DNA of 10,124 nt. It comes from Candidatus Cloacimonadota bacterium. Its GTDB lineage: Bacteria > Cloacimonadota > Cloacimonadia > Cloacimonadales > WRIO01. Within the stretch, counting starts at the first letter, position 1, and every line of letters begins with the position of its first letter. The notes below the pieces were generated by a model that was given only the letters and a program-made list of their open reading frames with translations, searched no databases and was not told the origin of the DNA. Positions 6,852-10,124 of this stretch are shown here, piece by piece. Location: contig JALNXV010000103.1 of assembly GCA_023230175.1 (NCBI GenBank), positions 1 to 10,124 on the forward strand. Direction: 5' to 3'. The position numbers and the translations under genes were made by a program.

Positions 6852-6882
6852 TGACAATAACTTAATAAAAAGGAGTATTAAA

Positions 6883-6951
6883 ATGAGGATTGATTTATGT
6901 ATTAAACATCATAAATACTCGTCTTTTAATGCTCTTATAAGCCATTTATAA
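6883..6951 (+). CDS. Putative 22-residue leader peptide
   Basis: A short ORF starts with ATG at 6883, 7 nt after a strong AAAGGAG site (6869-6875), and ends with TAA at 6949-6951, 16 nt before the start of the large secreted-protein gene. The peptide begins MRIDLCIKHHKYSSF and ends LISHL; it has a His-His-Lys stretch but no run of one amino acid, and no signal peptide or membrane segment. It could act as a leader that couples translation to the gene below, or the ribosome-binding site may simply be fortuitous. The hairpin at 6933-6953 overlaps its last codons. I know of no family. The ribosome-binding site is the strongest argument; comparison with relatives would decide. Confidence 0.4.
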   Translation: MRIDLCIKHHKYSSFNALISHL

Positions 6952-6953
6952 GA
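6933..6953 (+). promoter_or_regulatory. Hairpin between the leader ORF and the large gene
   Basis: TCTTATAA (6933-6940) and TTATAAGA (6946-6953) form a perfect 8-bp stem around GCCAT. It covers the leader stop codon, and its last base touches the AAAGGA ribosome-binding site (6953-6958) of the next gene. A ribosome finishing the leader ORF would open it, so it could couple the two translations. The stem is AT-rich and only moderately stable. Confidence 0.4.
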
Positions 6954-6967
6954 AAGGATGGATATTT

Positions 6968-9900
6968 ATGAAGAAACTAAGTTTTGTATTAGTTCTACTT
7001 GCATTAGCAAGTATGTTAATGGGGCAAGTCCTTATGAATGAAGGATTTGAAGGAACAACATTTCCTGAAGGCTGGTCAACCCATAATGCGGGAGTAGGCA
7101 ATGAATGGACAATTGTAGCTACAGGAGGAAATCCCGATGCAACAATGAGGTATCAGTGGCATTCAAGTAATGTAGCAAATGCCTGGGCGTTTTCTGCAGG
7201 CTTAGAACTAGAAGCAGGAAATAGTTATGTTATTAGTTTTGATTACAAAACAAGTACTTCATTTCCTGAAAATTTAAAAGTTACCCTTGGTACTGCACAA
7301 ACTGTTGATGCTCAGAATGTAACTTTGTTTGATGAATCAGGAATAGCAACATCAACTTTTTTAACTGCAGAAATACCTTTTGCTCCTGAAACTAGTGGCA
7401 CCTATTATCTTGGTTTTAATTGTTACTCGGCAGCTGATATGTTTAATATTTTTGTTGATAATATTAAAGTTGAAACTCTTTTAGCTAACGACTTAATTGC
7501 ACAGTCAATCACAGGAAATATAACTCCAACAGCAAATAATGTTTATGATTATGTAATTACGGTATTAAACTACGGTACAGTTACTGCTGAATCTTATACT
7601 GTAAATTTAATGCAAGTTGTTGAAGGTGGAGATGATTTAGTATTAGGCACTGAACCGGGCTCAAACCTTTTAGCTGCTCAAGAAGCTGAACATTCAATAG
7701 CTTGGACCCCTACTGTTAGCGAAAATTATCAATTATATGGCAAAGTTATCTATGATAATGATGAGAATTTAGCTAATAACACTACAAACGTACTTAATGT
7801 AAGTGTACAACCTGAAGGCACAGTAATGGCTTACATTGGTAATCCTGCCAGCACTACTACAGCTACTAATCCTCCATTAAATTTCTACTATAAAAGCAGT
7901 GTATCTCAAACTATCTACTTAGAAAATGAAATCAATGCAGGTGGATTAATTGAATCTATCTCTTATAATTTTACAGGTTACGGAGATATTCCTGAAGGTT
8001 CTCCTGTTTCTATTTATATGGCTACAACTGATCTTGAAGTTTTTGAGACTAATGCTGACTGGATTCCTTATGAAGAATTTACCTTAGTTTATGAAGGTGG
8101 ATTAGATAATACTACAGCAGGTAATTATGAATTATTAATTGAACTTAGCGAACCATTCCCTTATGGTGGTGGTAATCTTGTTATTATGGCTCATAGACCT
8201 TTAGATGCTGAATACTATAGTTCAAGTAACAAATATCAAACTACATCTTTTGAAACAAATCGTACTTTAAAATTAAATTCTGACACTATAGAATACGACT
8301 TAACTGCTTTAGCGACAGGCACCTTAACCACAGAGATTGCAAACACTTCTTTATATTTTAATACAGCAGGTTTAGGTAGTATTTCAGGTGTTGTTACACA
8401 CAATGATGCACCTTTAGCTGATGTTGAAGTTACTGTTCAAGGAACAAGCAGAAGAGCATATTCAAATGAAAACGGTGAATATACCATCGGTTATGTTTCT
8501 GAAGGAACTGTTACATTGGTAGCAAGTAAATTCGGATTTGAAAATACAACTATTGAAGGCGTTGCTGTAGTTGCTGACGAATCAACAACTCAAAATATTA
8601 CTATGACTCAATTACCTACAGTTACTGTTTCAGGAACAGTTATAGCTTCTGATACACAAGAAGGCTTAGCTAACGCAGAGATCACTTTAACAGGTTATGA
8701 AAATTATGATGGTATTACAACTAATGCTAACGGTGAATTTGAAATAACCGGTGTTTATACAAATAAAACTTATGTAATCACAGTAACAAGAGAAAATTAT
8801 CAATCATATACTGATGATTTAGTTGAAGTTGGTGAAACAGATTTAACTATGTCACCTATCACATTATTAGAATTATCTAATCCTCCTGCTAATGTTGTTG
8901 CTGTTGCTACTGATAGTGAAGTTGCTTTAACATGGTCAGCTCCCGGTTCAGTAAGTGGGTTAAGTGAGTTTTCAGATGATTTCGAAGGCGATTTCTCAAA
9001 CTGGGATGAAGTTATTCAAGGTGCCGGAACTCCCGGTGAAGGCGGAACTCCTTACTGGTTTATTGGTGCACCTGATGGAAATCCTTATGAAGGAAATTGT
9101 GCTAGAGTAGACTGGGGATATGATATTAATACCTGGTTAATCACACCTCCAATTTCAGTTACAGCAAATACTATCGTTTCTTATGACTTCTATATGAGTT
9201 ACTATTGGGCAGTAGATCCTAATGATAATCAGGATTTAATGGTTAAGGTATCAACTGACGGAAATAACTGGACTCAAATCTGGAGAGAAGAAGATTTTGG
9301 TACTTTTGAGAATTGGTCTTGGTTAAATACTTCTATTTCTTTAGCTGAATATGCAGGTCAGGCAGTATATGTAGCATTTAATCTTGTTGGTGATGATAAT
9401 GCTGTTACAACCATAGATAATGTATTTATCGGTGATGCAAGAAGTAATGGAAATCAGATTGTCTCAACTCCTAACTATAACTTTACTGCAGAAAAATCAG
9501 CATCATTATTAAACCATAAACTTACCAAAAAAACAGCAAAAGATGATTTTTCTTTAGAATATACCAAATATAATAAATCTGATTTAGAAAGAATCGCAAG
9601 AACTACTTCTCAAGTTTCATATAATCGTGCAATAGAATCATACAAAATCTATCGTGCTAATGTTACAGATTTAGATAATGAAAACCTATGGGAAGCAATT
9701 GCTAATGATGTACAAGACACAACATATACAGACCTTACATGGGCTACTGTAGAAACTGGTGAATTTAAATATGTTGTTAAAGCAGTTTATTCAAACGACG
9801 TTTTATCAACTCCTGCTTTTTCAAATTCAGTATCTAAAAATATGTCTGCTGTAGTTAACATTACTGTTAATACAGAAGATAATGGTTCTGTTAACGGTGC

Positions 9901-10124
9901 TGTCATTACTTTAACAAACAATAACGGAAACCCTGCTCATATTTATACTCAAACAGCTACAACTAATGCTGTTAACTTCCCTAACGTATGGCTTGGAACA
10001 TATACTATTACAGCTCAATTAGCAGGTTACTCAACAGTTACTAATGAAAATATTGACATAAGCACATCACCATTTAGTTATGAAATTACACTCCCTGTAA
10101 GCAGCTTAATACTTGATGATGATT
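6968..10124 (+). CDS. Large secreted multi-domain surface protein (choice-of-anchor J, regulatory-like and Fn3-like domains), 3' end outside window
   Basis: The frame is open from ATG 6968 to the right edge, giving 1052 residues without a stop; AAAGGA lies 9 nt upstream. Residues 1-19 are a signal peptide (MKKLSFVLVLLALASMLMG), probably cut before Q20. Likely domains: choice-of-anchor J/cleaved-adhesin (22-168, with NEGFEG-x-x-FPEGW), CARDB-like (173-279), an unassigned beta-rich domain (280-469), two carboxypeptidase-regulatory-like domains (470-552, with GVVTHNDAPLADVEVTV, and 553-636), the first strands of an Fn3-like domain (637-667, ALTWSAP), a second choice-of-anchor J domain (668-822, FSDDFEGDFSNW to TTIDNVFIG), a linker, the rest of the Fn3-like domain (about 880-957, ESYKIYR and FKYVVKAVYSN) and another regulatory-like domain (959-1040). 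Such proteins in Bacteroidota and Cloacimonadota are exported and often end in a type IX secretion sorting domain; that part is not visible. A surface adhesin or matrix-binding role is likely, and an enzymatic domain further right cannot be excluded. Confidence 0.92.
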   Translation, partial: MKKLSFVLVLLALASMLMGQVLMNEGFEGTTFPEGWSTHNAGVGNEWTIVATGGNPDATMRYQWHSSNVANAWAFSAGLELEAGNSYVISFDYKTSTSFPENLKVTLGTAQTVDAQNVTLFDESGIATSTFLTAEIPFAPETSGTYYLGFNCYSAADMFNIFVDNIKVETLLANDLIAQSITGNITPTANNVYDYVITVLNYGTVTAESYTVNLMQVVEGGDDLVLGTEPGSNLLAAQEAEHSIAWTPTVSENYQLYGKVIYDNDENLANNTTNVLNVSVQPEGTVMAYIGNPASTTTATNPPLNFYYKSSVSQTIYLENEINAGGLIESISYNFTGYGDIPEGSPVSIYMATTDLEVFETNADWIPYEEFTLVYEGGLDNTTAGNYELLIELSEPFPYGGGNLVIMAHRPLDAEYYSSSNKYQTTSFETNRTLKLNSDTIEYDLTALATGTLTTEIANTSLYFNTAGLGSISGVVTHNDAPLADVEVTVQGTSRRAYSNENGEYTIGYVSEGTVTLVASKFGFENTTIEGVAVVADESTTQNITMTQLPTVTVSGTVIASDTQEGLANAEITLTGYENYDGITTNANGEFEITGVYTNKTYVITVTRENYQSYTDDLVEVGETDLTMSPITLLELSNPPANVVAVATDSEVALTWSAPGSVSGLSEFSDDFEGDFSNWDEVIQGAGTPGEGGTPYWFIGAPDGNPYEGNCARVDWGYDINTWLITPPISVTANTIVSYDFYMSYYWAVDPNDNQDLMVKVSTDGNNWTQIWREEDFGTFENWSWLNTSISLAEYAGQAVYVAFNLVGDDNAVTTIDNVFIGDARSNGNQIVSTPNYNFTAEKSASLLNHKLTKKTAKDDFSLEYTKYNKSDLERIARTTSQVSYNRAIESYKIYRANVTDLDNENLWEAIANDVQDTTYTDLTWATVETGEFKYVVKAVYSNDVLSTPAFSNSVSKNMSAVVNITVNTEDNGSVNGAVITLTNNNGNPAHIYTQTATTNAVNFPNVWLGTYTITAQLAGYSTVTNENIDISTSPFSYEITLPVSSLILDDD

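Larger units (their letters stand above)
6574..6882. other. Intergenic region before the secreted-protein transcript
   Basis: No coding sequence is supported. The first 100 bases carry the degenerate repeat element (6586-6676). Bases 6677-6823 are AT-rich with no repeat, hairpin or promoter I can defend. The rest holds the promoter, a dyad and the leader ribosome-binding site AAAGGAG at 6869-6875. No classical terminator follows the deacetylase-like gene; the inverted repeat at 6586-6659 is the only candidate for a 3' end and it lacks a T run. Confidence 0.65.

Noticed and set aside
6958..6960. ATG at 6958 as the start of the large gene
   Set aside because: It is in a different frame and that frame stops after 27 codons; the ATG at 6968 gives a signal peptide and a suitable distance from AAAGGA.

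Overview
The window is AT-rich and its main genes all lie on the plus strand. It looks like a chromosomal segment from a bacterium of the Fibrobacterota-Chlorobi-Bacteroidota (FCB) assemblage, most likely Cloacimonadota. Two things suggest this: a very long secreted protein built from choice-of-anchor J, carboxypeptidase-regulatory-like and Fn3-like modules, and an S41 protease of the roughly 540-residue type common in that assemblage. The assignment is an inference from protein style, not from a marker gene.

Region 1 (1-1974) is the end of an operon. It holds the C-terminal part of thymidylate kinase (tmk, cut by the left edge), then an S41 C-terminal processing protease 11 nt downstream, then a perfect 9-bp stem terminator with a run of eight T. 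Region 2 (1986-4429) is a single-gene unit: a sigma70-like promoter, a dCache-type methyl-accepting chemotaxis protein, and a perfect 13-bp stem terminator. The chemoreceptor carries most of the amino-acid-binding signature known for dCache_1 domains.

Region 3 (4430-5094) has no credible gene and is crowded with dyad-symmetric DNA. There are three forward and two reverse copies of a 22-nt hairpin unit, a small CTACAAGC hairpin, a composite dyad module, and a 48-nt perfect palindrome. Related but diverged pieces reappear at 6586-6676. The two clusters bracket Region 4 (5095-6573), which encodes a divergent polysaccharide deacetylase-like protein with its own probable promoter.

Region 5 (6824-10124) starts with a good promoter whose -35 box lies in a small dyad. 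A 22-codon leader ORF with a strong ribosome-binding site follows, then a hairpin, then the start of a very large secreted multi-domain protein that runs off the right edge (at least 1052 residues).

The genes do not form one obvious pathway. Envelope and surface functions dominate (periplasmic protease, transmembrane receptor, deacetylase, secreted surface protein). The most unusual parts are the non-coding mosaic of palindromic repeats and the leader region of the secreted protein. No tRNA, rRNA, transposase or CRISPR array was seen.
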